Position numbers and translations under genes: made by a program. A stretch of 64,000 bases of DNA from Hygrophila difformis (lineage: Eukaryota; Streptophyta; Magnoliopsida; Lamiales; Acanthaceae): positions 27,390,057 through 27,454,056 of the forward strand of contig JAOANR010000002.1 of assembly GCA_030278955.1 (NCBI GenBank). The letters are read 5' to 3'. Of this stretch, positions 1-9,591 are shown piece by piece (position 1 is the first letter of the stretch; each line of letters begins with the position of its first letter). Below the pieces are notes generated by a model. That model did no database searches. It was not told the origin of the DNA and was given only the letters and a program-made list of their open reading frames with translations.

Positions 1-1382
1 GGATTTTAAAAGATTTTGAACACATGTTCTTTGGCACTCATGTTGCTAAACTGCCCTCCTGTCGCTAAACGTGGTTCCGCGACAAGAAGTGGTCAGCGAC
101 ATTGGTGTGTTCAGGACACATGTCAGAAAAGTAAAGTGGAACAGTGGCATGCATTATGCGTGATCTCACCCATTTCAGATTCAAAAGCTAAGCTAAGCTG
201 AAAATAACCAAACAAAATTTGAATCTAGCTAGAACATGCCTCATAAAAGGGAAAATAGAATAAGATTTAAAATAACGTTAACCCAAATCTAGGTTTGATC
301 ACTCATACACATCCAACATGATCCATAAGAAAATCACCAACCAGTGATATAAAATGGAAAATGAAGGTCAAATGACCAAAAGAAAAGGAAAACAGTAAAA
401 GATCCATGGGGTGTGAAACCCATTTCATGATTTTTGGGACACATTTCAAGAATATTCTCCCATTTTATTAGTGAGTTTGCTAATACCCATCATTTGGATA
501 TTACGAACCCTAAACAAAGCTTAAAACAAGAACTAAAAGTTGACACTGGCTACTTAAACCTTAAATGCTAGAAGCAACATTAAATAAACTACTAACTAAG
601 CTATACTAGTGCATAAATTAAATAATACAAAAAAAAAACTAACTAAACTAAACTAAACTAAAGTAAAACTAAGAAGAACCCTAGAACTGATCTCCTACAC
701 TTGTCTTCAAGAGTGGTTTTTCTCACTTTTCCAACCCTGAGCTCATGGGGGTCACCTCATATTTATAGAAGTGGAACCTTAGGCCCATGGGCTTGATCTG
801 AGGCCCACTGTGTCTCAAGACATCACACACATCACATTGTGTCGCGGAACTGGAAGTCTGTCGCGGAACATCACTGCATGTGGTAAGGCTTCTCGACTGG
901 GTCTTGGGTCTCTATGGGTGTGTCTGTGTCGCTAAACTAGGGACCGTGACCGAGGTTCCTCGACTGGATGTTCCCAGACTGGTCTCTTCTTCATGTTGCA
1001 TGTGGTGTCGCTAAACCCTCCTGTGTCGCTAAACCATGGACCGCGACACAGGAGCTTCCCCGACCGGGTGTTCCAGGACTGGGCTGAATGGGCCAGATGG
1101 GCTGAAATTGTTCTTTTTGTGGGCTTTTTCTATCTTTTCCCATCTTTTGTATTCCTTTTTCTTTTCTTTTCTTTTTCTCATATTTTTGGATTTTCCTAAC
1201 ATAAATGTGTAATAAAATTACACATTTATGCATTTTTCATACCAGCTCCATATTTTTACAATTATGCATAAATCAGTCCAATTCAACTGCTTTCTTATTT
1301 AATATAAGACCGGAATGCGATCAAATGCCCGTTTTAGACACGGAAATGGATTGAAAATAATGGTCATTTCTGGCCATTATCA
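1..1382 (-). repeat. 3' LTR (partial) of the giant element
   Basis: It is nearly identical to 12577-13959, with about a dozen substitutions, and ends in the same ATTATCA. The remaining ~3 kb of this LTR lies left of the window. The short reading frames here recur in both LTRs and are not supported as genes. The LTR contains GTCGCGGA and GTCGCTAA motifs at about 60-140 and 840-1065. Confidence 0.9.
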
Positions 1383-1451
1383 ACATCCTCACATTTAATA
1401 CTGATCGTCCCTGAGCAGTCAGAGTCAATGTTCTAAAGAACACAGACTCTG
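1380..1451 (-). other. Polypurine-tract-like motif plus stem-loop at the 3' LTR junction
   Basis: TCAACATCCTCACATTT (1380-1396) straddles the 3' LTR boundary; on the sense (minus) strand it reads as a purine-rich stretch next to TGATAATGG. Just inside lies a hairpin, 1420-1451: CAGAGTC pairs with GACTCTG, and GTTCT pairs with AGAAC within it. The same 17-mer followed by a hairpin recurs at 7154 and 9429. Confidence 0.7.
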
Positions 1452-2986
1452 CATATTCAATTCATTTTCGTGGCTTCATAAATCACATTCTTTTTGGATT
1501 GGGATAAGACAATCAAAAACTACAAGTATTAAATCCCCTTGATTGCAGTGTTTAATGAAATGATACTTGCTCACTACATCGGGCCTACAAATCAAACATT
1601 ATTATCAACCCTTCTTGAATATCATGTTTGAAGAATGCGAGGGTTAAAAATTAGAATTAAAGTATGACACGAACATAATTCATAAAACAGAGCCTCACAT
1701 ATAAGAGAATCGGAAAGTTCACTCACTCGCAATTGGGGTTTAATGATGAACGCTCAAAATCAAATTTTAATTAAATTATCCCATAAGCTTGCAATTAGAC
1801 TAACTCGCCACCGGCTCATTTCTCAAATCGAGATCATGAGGTCTTATTCAAGGGTTATAACGGGGCATACGGTTGTAGCATTTGGTAGGAAAGGGAAATT
1901 ATTGGGCTAAGAAGTGGCAAGAATTAATTCAATCATAATATGGCATATTTATTTAAAATTTATGATCATCATTATTTCTTCTTTCTTTCTTTTGCTTTTC
2001 TTTTGCATGACATTAGACTAAGTCTAATTTGCTTTGTCATTTGCAATTCAAAATTTTATTTTATTTTATTTTTTTTCAATTGGATTTTTGAATACCAATT
2101 GATATTTTGTTGATGATCAAAAATTGTAATGCCTTGATAAATATCATTCTTTCACACTTGGGTTTAGATTTCTTGGTCTTTTTGTAGGCTAGGAAAAATA
2201 TAGAGGGCTTCAAAGAAAAATTGGGCTTAAGGCTCAATTTGGTTAATCCTAAAGGGAAAATATTTTTGGGTTTGGATTTCAAACGAAGGTCAAAATTTTG
2301 GTTTTCTAAGTGCCTCGATCATATGCTCGATTTCGGGAGTATGGCATGATTTTGAATCGGTCCCAATTGCAAGTTCTAGTTTCCTTTAATCAAAATGATT
2401 CACACTTCAAAGAAAATAAATGAGTAAAAGTGACTCATGGCTCAAATCTCACAAGGTTGGATTGATTCATGTCATACAGTATTCTAAGATTTAATCAAAG
2501 TTTAATTCTAACAATTTATTCAATCAAAATCTCTAACATGCAAATTTATTACCCAATAAGCTGATCGCATCATTAAATTTTTATAGCTCACAACCTTAGG
2601 AATTTATTTCATGCATGTTTTCAATTATATTATCCCAATTTAAAAGTTTGAAGATTTAATCACAAGCCTAAATTCAACATGTGAATTTAGAGCAGGCTTA
2701 TGCATACTTTTGCTGGTCATTTAATTTAAAGCAGTAACAGAGGCACTGCTGACATACGGAGTATGTCAACAGCATATTTTTTTTGGCCTGACAGTCATTT
2801 ATTCATCTTGGACTGTCAGACATCTTTTCAGGAATAAAATTGTTTGGACCTCAAAACGAAGTTCCATTTTGGAAAGCAATAAATACATCGAATACAAGAG
2901 ATTTCCATGCAATCAGATCGAATCGTGCACAAATGCTATGAAATTCTCTTATATGATATTTACAATTAAGCTCAAGAATGTTGGAA
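1452..2986. other. 3' non-coding region of the giant element
   Basis: This 1.5-kb AT-rich stretch lies between the ORF2 stop and the 3' LTR. No reading frame or domain could be supported, and no pol remnant is present. Such a long spacer is common in Athila-like elements, where an env-like frame may once have stood; none is visible here. Confidence 0.5.
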
Positions 2987-5071
2987 TCAGGATTCGCCAT
3001 CTTTCTTCTCATCTGATTTCCTGGAGGAGCCAGCTTCATCAGGGATCTTCTTGAGTAAGGCTTGCAGGATCTGATTTTGACTTTGGATTAGTGATTCCAC
3101 CATCTGCCGATTCTTCTCTTCTTTTTCGAGCATCATCATTCTGAATTCTTCGTCTCTTCTTTCCTTCTCCAACTTCTCCTTTCGTTTCTCTTCCTTTTCT
3201 CTCCTACGCTCTTGGCGTTCTTCTTCGGCCCTCTTTCGCTGTTCCTCATGACTTGTCATAATGACATCTGTCATAGACTTCATTCCTTCGAGCATAGATT
3301 GACTCATCTTGCTCATCATCTCGAATGCTTGGGAGTCAGCAAGAAATTGAGATACGTTCTGGCTTTGAGAAGGCATTTGTGGTTGATCTGGAGGTGGAAG
3401 AGGAGATGCCGGAGTAGGAACAGGCGTCTCTGTCTGCTCTTGCTGAGGTCTCTCTTGTACTATAGTGGAAGGTCCCGCATCAGTACGGGCTTGCTTTGTT
3501 CCCTTCTTTGCCCTCGACGGTCTGCTTCTCTTTCTTGGTGCTTGACCTCCGGAACTGAATGAGGATTGAGCATCTGAATCACCTCCGCCATGCAGCTGGG
3601 GAAAGGAATATCTAATTCGTTCCGCCACAGGCAGTCTTGGCACGCTGATGGGGGGGTTGACCTTCACTATTTCGTCCCCTGCAAATGCACTTAAATCGAC
3701 GCTCTGAGCAACGCAAATTCTTCTAATTAAGTTCGGGTAGCACAAGGCCTGCTTGTCCTCTAACCGTGCTGTCATGACATCGAACACATGCCTACCTACG
3801 TTCAGCTTTGCTCCGCTCCACATTCTTGCAAATCCCATCAGAACACTCCCAGACGTGTTGTGCGGGTGCGAATTGGGCCGAATCTTTGACATGTAAAACT
3901 CGTAAGTTGGCATGAAGTGCACCCGCAGGAAGTTTGTATCAAATGTGTGTCCCGGGGCGGTGATTCTTGTCATGCTATTCGCCAAAGCTGCATATCTTGC
4001 ATACTCACTTGTCCTGGCCCTCTTTATCATGATTTCTTCAGGGGGGAACTCACTTCTGATGTCCGGGGTTCCAAGAAATTGATTCAACCATTCTGGTGAG
4101 ATGTCTATCACGTGACCCCGGACCCAGGTTGTCCTGTCGACGGCATTGATGTTGCAGAAGAATTCCCTTGTCAACTCAACAAGGCCATCTTCGTCATGGT
4201 GTAGCATAAAGTTTCCCCATTCTTGATTTCTGTAAAAAGTCTCGACAGTGGGATGGAGCAAAGCATCCTGCCTGAACCCTTTATCAGGCACTATCATTTT
4301 CTGCAGCTTTGCATACTGTTCTGCCCTTTCCTTGTTGCCATTGAATTTGATTTGCACTTCTTCTTCACTAAGCTTCTTTTTCTCGTACTGTTTCGATCCC
4401 ATTATGTTCCTTACAGTGTGCTCAGAACAAAACTCAACTGGCTGGATAGACCCGATTGATTCATCTTCGCTCGAGTGCCAATCTGTTTGGTCGTCTCCTT
4501 CTTGCGGTTGTTCATCCGTTTGTTCAGCTTCATGTGCCCTCTGACTTGGCTCTCCTTCTCCATGAGATGTTTCTTCTCTAAGCTCCTCCTCATCCTCCCT
4601 AATTCTTGCGGCTCTTCTTACGGGACGTTGGAGAATAGGCGCCATCTGAGCCATGAATTCTTGCTCCTCTTGTCGAGCTTCTTCTTCTGAATTATTCCCA
4701 TCTGCAGCTTTAGTCAAAATTCCCTGAACATTTTCCTTAAGTTCAGATGCCATGGGATGGTCGCCTGGCTGCTTATCCAGTGTTTTGGCCAGTGCTACCG
4801 GATCAATAGAATCTTGTGGCCCTTCTGAATGTTCAGCTTGGTGCGATGATCCTTCTTGAGTGATGACTGCCTCAATTCTGGCCGAGCCAACAAGGGGATC
4901 AATGATTCGGGATGCTTCTGTGTGATGACGGATTTGTTCAGGCCCCTCTCCTCTATCAATCCTTGCTTCGATCTGTTCGTTAAGCCTCTTCCTTATATCT
5001 CCCCGGATAGTCTCAGCATCATGTGCAGTGGGGCCAGTCCATGTAGGAGGTTGTTCTTCTTTAATTTTCAA
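2987..5071 (-). CDS. Retroelement protein with putative-plant-transposon-protein (PF20167-like) domain, ORF2
   Basis: An open frame of 694 codons that starts with TTG, not ATG, and continues the ORF1 frame after a single TAG (5083-5081) plus three codons. The N-terminal ~220 residues are acidic and glutamine-rich. Around residues 260-470 the pattern VRGHVIDISPEWLNQFLG ... GAKLNVGRHVFDVM ... YPNLIRRICV matches what I know of the domain named putative plant transposon protein (PF20167), found in many plant LTR elements and of unknown biochemical function. The C-terminal ~100 residues form a very charged Glu/Arg/Lys-rich coiled coil. There are no zinc knuckles or catalytic pol motifs. The lack of its own ATG suggests it is made as a readthrough fusion with ORF1. 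A nonsense mutation in a formerly continuous ORF is the alternative. Confidence 0.8.
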   Translation of the reverse strand: MKIKEEQPPTWTGPTAHDAETIRGDIRKRLNEQIEARIDRGEGPEQIRHHTEASRIIDPLVGSARIEAVITQEGSSHQAEHSEGPQDSIDPVALAKTLDKQPGDHPMASELKENVQGILTKAADGNNSEEEARQEEQEFMAQMAPILQRPVRRAARIREDEEELREETSHGEGEPSQRAHEAEQTDEQPQEGDDQTDWHSSEDESIGSIQPVEFCSEHTVRNIMGSKQYEKKKLSEEEVQIKFNGNKERAEQYAKLQKMIVPDKGFRQDALLHPTVETFYRNQEWGNFMLHHDEDGLVELTREFFCNINAVDRTTWVRGHVIDISPEWLNQFLGTPDIRSEFPPEEIMIKRARTSEYARYAALANSMTRITAPGHTFDTNFLRVHFMPTYEFYMSKIRPNSHPHNTSGSVLMGFARMWSGAKLNVGRHVFDVMTARLEDKQALCYPNLIRRICVAQSVDLSAFAGDEIVKVNPPISVPRLPVAERIRYSFPQLHGGGDSDAQSSFSSGGQAPRKRSRPSRAKKGTKQARTDAGPSTIVQERPQQEQTETPVPTPASPLPPPDQPQMPSQSQNVSQFLADSQAFEMMSKMSQSMLEGMKSMTDVIMTSHEEQRKRAEEERQERRREKEEKRKEKLEKERRDEEFRMMMLEKEEKNRQMVESLIQSQNQILQALLKKIPDEAGSSRKSDEKKDGES

Positions 5072-5074
5072 TCC

Positions 5075-5086
5075 ACGCCCCTACAC
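5075..5086 (-). other. In-frame TAG between ORF1 and ORF2 (candidate readthrough site)
   Basis: On the minus strand the frame reads GTG TAG GGG CGT GGA TTG AAA. ORF1 and ORF2 therefore share one frame, interrupted by one amber codon at 5083-5081. UAG followed by G/purine is the context used by several plant viruses and by gammaretroviruses for suppression with downstream RNA structure. Functional readthrough is an inference. Confidence 0.55.
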
Positions 5087-7082
5087 TCCTCCAGTGATCA
5101 TCAAATCTTCATCACCTTCTTGTTCGACTTCCCCAGTTTCTCTAGACTTTCTGGCTTCCAAATCAGCTTGAAGCTTTTCAGCAATTTCTCGGTCATGTGC
5201 TTCTTTCTTCTTCCGTTCTTCCTCAGCTTTCTTTTCTCTTTCAGCTTGCTCTTGCTCATCTATTTTCTCCACTCCCGAACCTCCTGTTTCATTTCCTCGT
5301 TCGACCAGACCGGCTAATGCATTCTCTTGTTCCTGTAATTCTCTAGCTAGTGCAGCATCGCGAGCAATCAGTTTTTTTCTTTTAGGCGGTGGTGGTGGCA
5401 TTATTCCCTTGCCTCTATCTTTTGGGTCTGCAGGTGCTACCACTTTCTTAGCAGTTGGCTCAGGTTCTTGGATCAACACTTTCGGCTCCGGAGCCCTTGC
5501 TGGTTTCTCTTTTTCAGCAGATTTTACCAACCTCCTTCTGGTTCCAGGTTGAGGCACGGGCTGACTTTCAGATGCAGCAGCAGAAGTAGATGTTTGCTCG
5601 GGCGGGGTGGGTGGTTCAGTGGTGGCAGGTGCTTGTTCTCTTGGTGGTAATGCTGATGCTTGCACTGTTGGCTGGGTGGGCTGCGGGTTGGCTTCAGGAG
5701 GAGTGGAGAAGTAGGCATCGATCTCCGCGTCTGGATCTTCCTGGGCTTCCTGTGCTTCTTGTGTCCCAAACAGCCTGTGTGCATATCTCAGATAGTCTTG
5801 CACGAATACTGGATGTGTGATCCGCACCAACTTGAATTCCCTTGCTTTCTTGATCCGTGTGCAAAATAGGCTTCTGATTTTGTGGTTATAGTGCATGACC
5901 TTTGCCCTATTCCCAGTATTTCCATAATTCAGGGCCTCTTTGTCTAAGTCTATGAGGAGTTCGAGAAATGAGGTTCTGTACTGCTCCATCATAGTGCTCA
6001 CCATATCTCTCTCCAATTCTTCCTTCAGGAAGGTCATGTCCTGCGCCATATCATACTTCAAGTATTCCCCTGCCTCAGCCTCAGTCATCAATCTGTGTTG
6101 CACCTTTCTATTTGTTAGTACCGTCCAATTCTTGTGCTGCACCTCATAAAGAGCTTTCTCCCTTAATTCTTTGATGTGCTCGGGAAATCCAGGATCCACC
6201 TCATTTCCTTTCTCGGCTGTTCTCGTCTGGCCAAATCGCTTGTTTATGAAAATTGTCTCCGGATTATCCTCATCTGGCAGGGTCAGTCCTTTATCCAGTC
6301 TCTCTTGCGTTATGAACCCTTTGCCTTTCGCCCACAGATATGTCATCTCATGCCATTCCTTCCGAGCTGCATTTATTTCTTCTCTGAATTTGTTCAGCAT
6401 AGTGGAGTTCCTTTCGGTGTTAAACTCCTCGATTCTCCTCAACCTATGGAGCAGGTTGTAACTCATTTCCCTATGCCTCTGTTTGGCTTGTATGGTCACC
6501 CATCTTTGCTCTTCCCTGCCCATGTTGTCAAACAAGCGCGGGTTCCAGATACAGGGGAAGGCTTCGTGCATCGAGATGGCTCCCTTTCCCAGTATTTGGC
6601 TCACCCTTAAAGGCTTCTCCACAAACTGCAGTCGTACTTGTGGGTCTATGGGCTGATCCGGGATGTGTATGTCATAATTTGAGATTGGAATTCCCACTGC
6701 TCCATCTTCTAAATGACGTTGCCAGACAGCTATGTGTATTTGGAACTTCAGTGTAATCCTCTCCAGATGAACTGCGGGAGTCATTACGGAGTCATTCGGG
6801 GCATGATCTGTCATTAACTCCCAAAACTTCAGCATATGATAAAAGAAGTCCCTTTCAATGTTTGTCAGTGCGGTTGACCTTTCTGCAGGAGGGATATTCA
6901 CGTCCCATCCGGGCCTTAGTGATAATTCAGCTTCGGTGTTCTGGTCCAATGGGACCTTGTATACGCTTACCAGAGCTTCCCTAAGCTTCTTGATCTGGGT
7001 TCTGTTCGCAGAGGCTTCTATTGCTGCCTGATGTAGAGTGCAATCAGGCAGTCCAAGTGCTGACTTAATCACTAACTCATTC
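5081..7082 (-). CDS. Retroelement ORF1 protein, main exon (unknown function)
   Basis: About 667 codons ending in TAG at 5083-5081. The frame is open up to 7111 but has no ATG near its start (the first frame codon there is TTG). A pyrimidine tract plus CAG at 7083-7090 looks like a 3' splice site that joins it, in phase, to an ATG exon at 8440-8483. The first ~430 residues look globular and rich in Trp, Arg and Glu. A Pro/Gln/Thr-rich linker follows (~460-560), then a basic PPPPPKRKKL motif that could be a nuclear signal, then a Glu/Lys-rich coiled coil. I do not recognise the N-terminal domain. By position (first ORF after the primer site) it occupies the gag slot, but no capsid or CCHC motif is visible. 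Confidence 0.75.
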
Positions 7083-8439
7083 CTGAAAAATATAGGGAGT
7101 ATTAGTTCCAATCGAATTTGTATATTTTTGAAAATTGAGTTTCAAGTTAAAAATCAACATCCTCACATTTTGAGCTTTGCTCGAAATGTGATTTATCTGA
7201 TCAGTACTTAAAACTTTATCATAAGACATATGACATTAATTAATTGAAAAGTCTAAGTCATTGGACTTAGAGAATTTTTAGTGGGCTATTGGGCCCAAAA
7301 AGTTTGTTTTTCTAATTTTATTAAACAAGCTCGAGGCACTTGTTGAAAATGGAATGAGATGATAATGACGAGATGATTGCTCGAATTTGGAATGTGCAAT
7401 GGAGATGTGGCGAAATGGATTTGCTGGTCTCGGATTGCTTGGACTGTCGTTGGACAGTTAAAACATTCAAGAGATGATGCAAACACTATTTTTAATTAAT
7501 TTTGAAAAGGTTGACTTGTTTTATTTTAATAAAACGTGGGGTGTGAGTGGTCCCATTTTGGATTTTGAAAAAGATAGCAGTTATAGGTGACAAAAGAGAC
7601 TGCTATTTAACTCACACTTAAGTTCCATTGGGAACCAAAAACACACTTGTCAACCAAAATTCCTAACATCAATTTTGTCTTTTTGTGAAAAAAGGGGGAT
7701 CTGCTGAAAAGGGAATTGGGTGCACTGGGATTGCCAAAAACAAACACACAGCCACTTTTTCAATTTGCAGTACATACACATACAGGGCACCCACAAGGAA
7801 AGCAGCATTAAATGATCTCTGGGGCATGCAAACATTATGAACACCAAAACAGATTCTACAGCCATGCTAACACCCATTCATGCTTTGGAATTTCAAAAAC
7901 ACAAGATCAACAGCTCTTCATGCTTTACTTACCAGTAGAGATAAAATGACAGACACAGTTCATGCTTCATAACATCAAAATTACTAAACAGATAACCAGC
8001 ATCATGAGGATATTTGAAATCACCCACATGCTCACTGGTTCACCAAATTCACAGATTTCACATATTCAAGCAAAGATGACAGTAAACCCCCAGAACTTAA
8101 AAAAAAAACAGAATAATGGTGATTTTAACCCTATCTGCCGCCATGCTTTCTAGCAAACTTAGGTTTAGAAATTTCAAAACCCAATCAGTAACCGAACTCC
8201 CTTGCGCATTCATAAAGCACAACAACACTCCCCTTTTCACCAAATCACACTCGGCCAACACCCACATCAATGGCATGTCTTAAACACAGTTTACCCATAG
8301 CAAAAAAAAAAACTACAACCGAACTCTATTAAGCGAAAATGAACACCACAACTCCTATTTACAAGTTAATGAAACAGAATAGCCAAAAATCGCGAACAGG
8401 GGGCTATGGGTATGCGCGAATCGACGGAGAAATGCTTAC
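7083..8439 (-). other. Predicted intron in the leader of the giant element
   Basis: On the minus strand the donor is CCCTG|GTAAGC at 8439 and the acceptor is TATATTTTTCAG|G ending at 7083. The 1357-nt intron contains one copy of the hairpin/purine module (7154-7190). No protein-coding signal was seen within it. Splicing joins two phases correctly (2 nt + 1 nt of a codon). Confidence 0.55.
7154..7190 (-). other. Second purine-tract-like motif with stem-loop
   Basis: TCAACATCCTCACATTT (7154-7170) is identical to the 3' LTR junction motif. The arms CACATTTTGAGC (7164-7175) and GCTCGAAATGTG (7179-7190) form a 12-bp stem with one wobble and a 3-nt loop. Confidence 0.7.
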
Positions 8440-8483
8440 CAGGGCTCGGTATGCTTTGGAGATGATGAAGATGATGGTTCCAT
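8440..8483 (-). CDS. Predicted first coding exon of ORF1
   Basis: On the minus strand an ATG at 8483-8481 opens 14 Ser/Pro-rich codons and two further bases, then a consensus donor GTAAGC. An in-frame TAA lies 12 codons upstream, so this is the first Met of its frame. Joined to the acceptor before 7082, the frame continues directly into ORF1. This solves the absence of any ATG at the start of ORF1. It is supported by splice consensus, phase and start codon only; transcript evidence is lacking. Confidence 0.5.
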
Positions 8484-8692
8484 TGTGTTTCTCGCGAAAA
8501 TCGGGCAGAGTTCCCCTTAGGAAATGGCTGGGTTGTGCGAAGAACACGGTGGTGTTCGTTCAGGAAGAAGGGCTTCGAGAGGGAGAGGTTTTGAAAAATT
8601 TTCTAAGTGCCGAGAATGAGGGCACTTAAGGAAGAAGAAGGGAGAGGGGGAGGTTTTAATATGTAATGGGCCGGTCGTGAAACCCTAGCCGA

Positions 8693-9075
8693 TGTCGCGG
8701 AACAGGGTTACGCGACCAGGCCCTAGCGACATTACAGGTGTCGCGGAGCGTGGGATCCGGTCGCGGGACAGCGCTTCGCGACTGGGGGTATCATGACCAG
8801 GTTAGAAAGAAAATGGGGTTAAGTGCAAATCGTGTCGCGGAATTGAAACCCGGTCGCGGGGCAGTGTCCCGCGACGTGGTGTATCGCGACAGCGACAAGC
8901 ATAAGTCAGGGATAAGTGAGACTGTGTCGCGGAATTGAACCTGGTCGCGAGGCAGTGCTTCGCGACACAGTGGTCACTCCGCGACACGGATCTCGCTGTA
9001 TGGGGAAACTGTGTCGCGATTCTTCTTCTTGGCGCGAGGCAGTGTCCCGCGACACAGAAGAGATTCCGCGACATT
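8693..9075. repeat. GTCGCGGA/TCCGCGAC palindrome array in the leader
   Basis: A CpG-rich island in an otherwise AT-rich element. GTCGCGGA, GTCGCGGG and GTCGCGAG alternate with TCCGCGAC, CCCGCGAC and TTCGCGAC in opposite orientation, about a dozen half-sites in 380 bp. Pairs such as GTCGCGGG...CCCGCGAC can form hairpins. The same half-sites recur in the LTRs at 840-1065 and 12325-12575. Confidence 0.75.
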
Positions 9076-9573
9076 TTATTTTGAATTTTCAAACTTTTAA
9101 CAGACTGGGCCCGAGTGTGACGTTGGGCCTGAGTCCATTTTATTTGCTTTGTGTCTGAATCAATTCAGTCCAAGTAAATTCAAAATATTTGGGCTGGAAT
9201 TTAAAATAATCTACTTGCATAAAATTAGGTCGGATCAGCTCCATTTATCTGTGAAATTTATTCCGGATTTTAATTTGCTTTAAATTCCGAGAATATCTTC
9301 TTAGATTTGTGGAGTTAATCCAACCAAGAACCTGGTTTTCCATGCTATTTTTCTGCTCCTTCTCTTTGGTGGTTTCGGAATTCCTGCAAAATAGATAAAT
9401 ACCCAATTGGTCAGGTTTTCTCCTCAATTCAACATCCTCACATTTAGAGTCTTGGTACTCTAAATGTTTAATTGATTTTGAGGGTACTTCTCTGTTCTGA
9501 AGTAAATACACTACACTAAACTAATCTATGAGTAATCACGAGTGTAATTCTTTTAATAAACGACGCTGCATCC
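9076..9573. other. Leader between primer site and palindrome array
   Basis: The 5' untranslated leader in minus orientation. It carries the third copy of TCAACATCCTCACATTT (9429-9445) overlapping a perfect 11-bp stem (9440-9450 with 9457-9467, loop CTTGGT). A minus-strand CTATTTTGCAG|G near 9386 resembles another splice acceptor. No gene is supported. Confidence 0.5.
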
Positions 9574-9591
9574 TCCCCGGCAACGGCGCCA
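9574..9591 (-). other. Primer-binding site for tRNA-Asp
   Basis: The plus strand reads TCCCCGGCAACGGCGCCA, exactly the 3' end (including CCA) that I know for plant tRNA-Asp(GTC). On the minus strand it is therefore the complementary primer site. It abuts the LTR end with no spacer. Confidence 0.88.

Noticed and set aside
1383..2986. A hidden env-like or pol gene at the 3' end of the giant element
   Set aside because: All frames are short and stop-rich; no RT, integrase or membrane-segment motif was found.
8339..8629. 96-codon plus-strand frame in the giant element leader
   Set aside because: Antisense to the predicted first exon of ORF1, with no recognisable domain.
8693..9075. CRISPR-like array of short repeats
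   Set aside because: Half-sites alternate in orientation, spacing is irregular, and the host is a plant.
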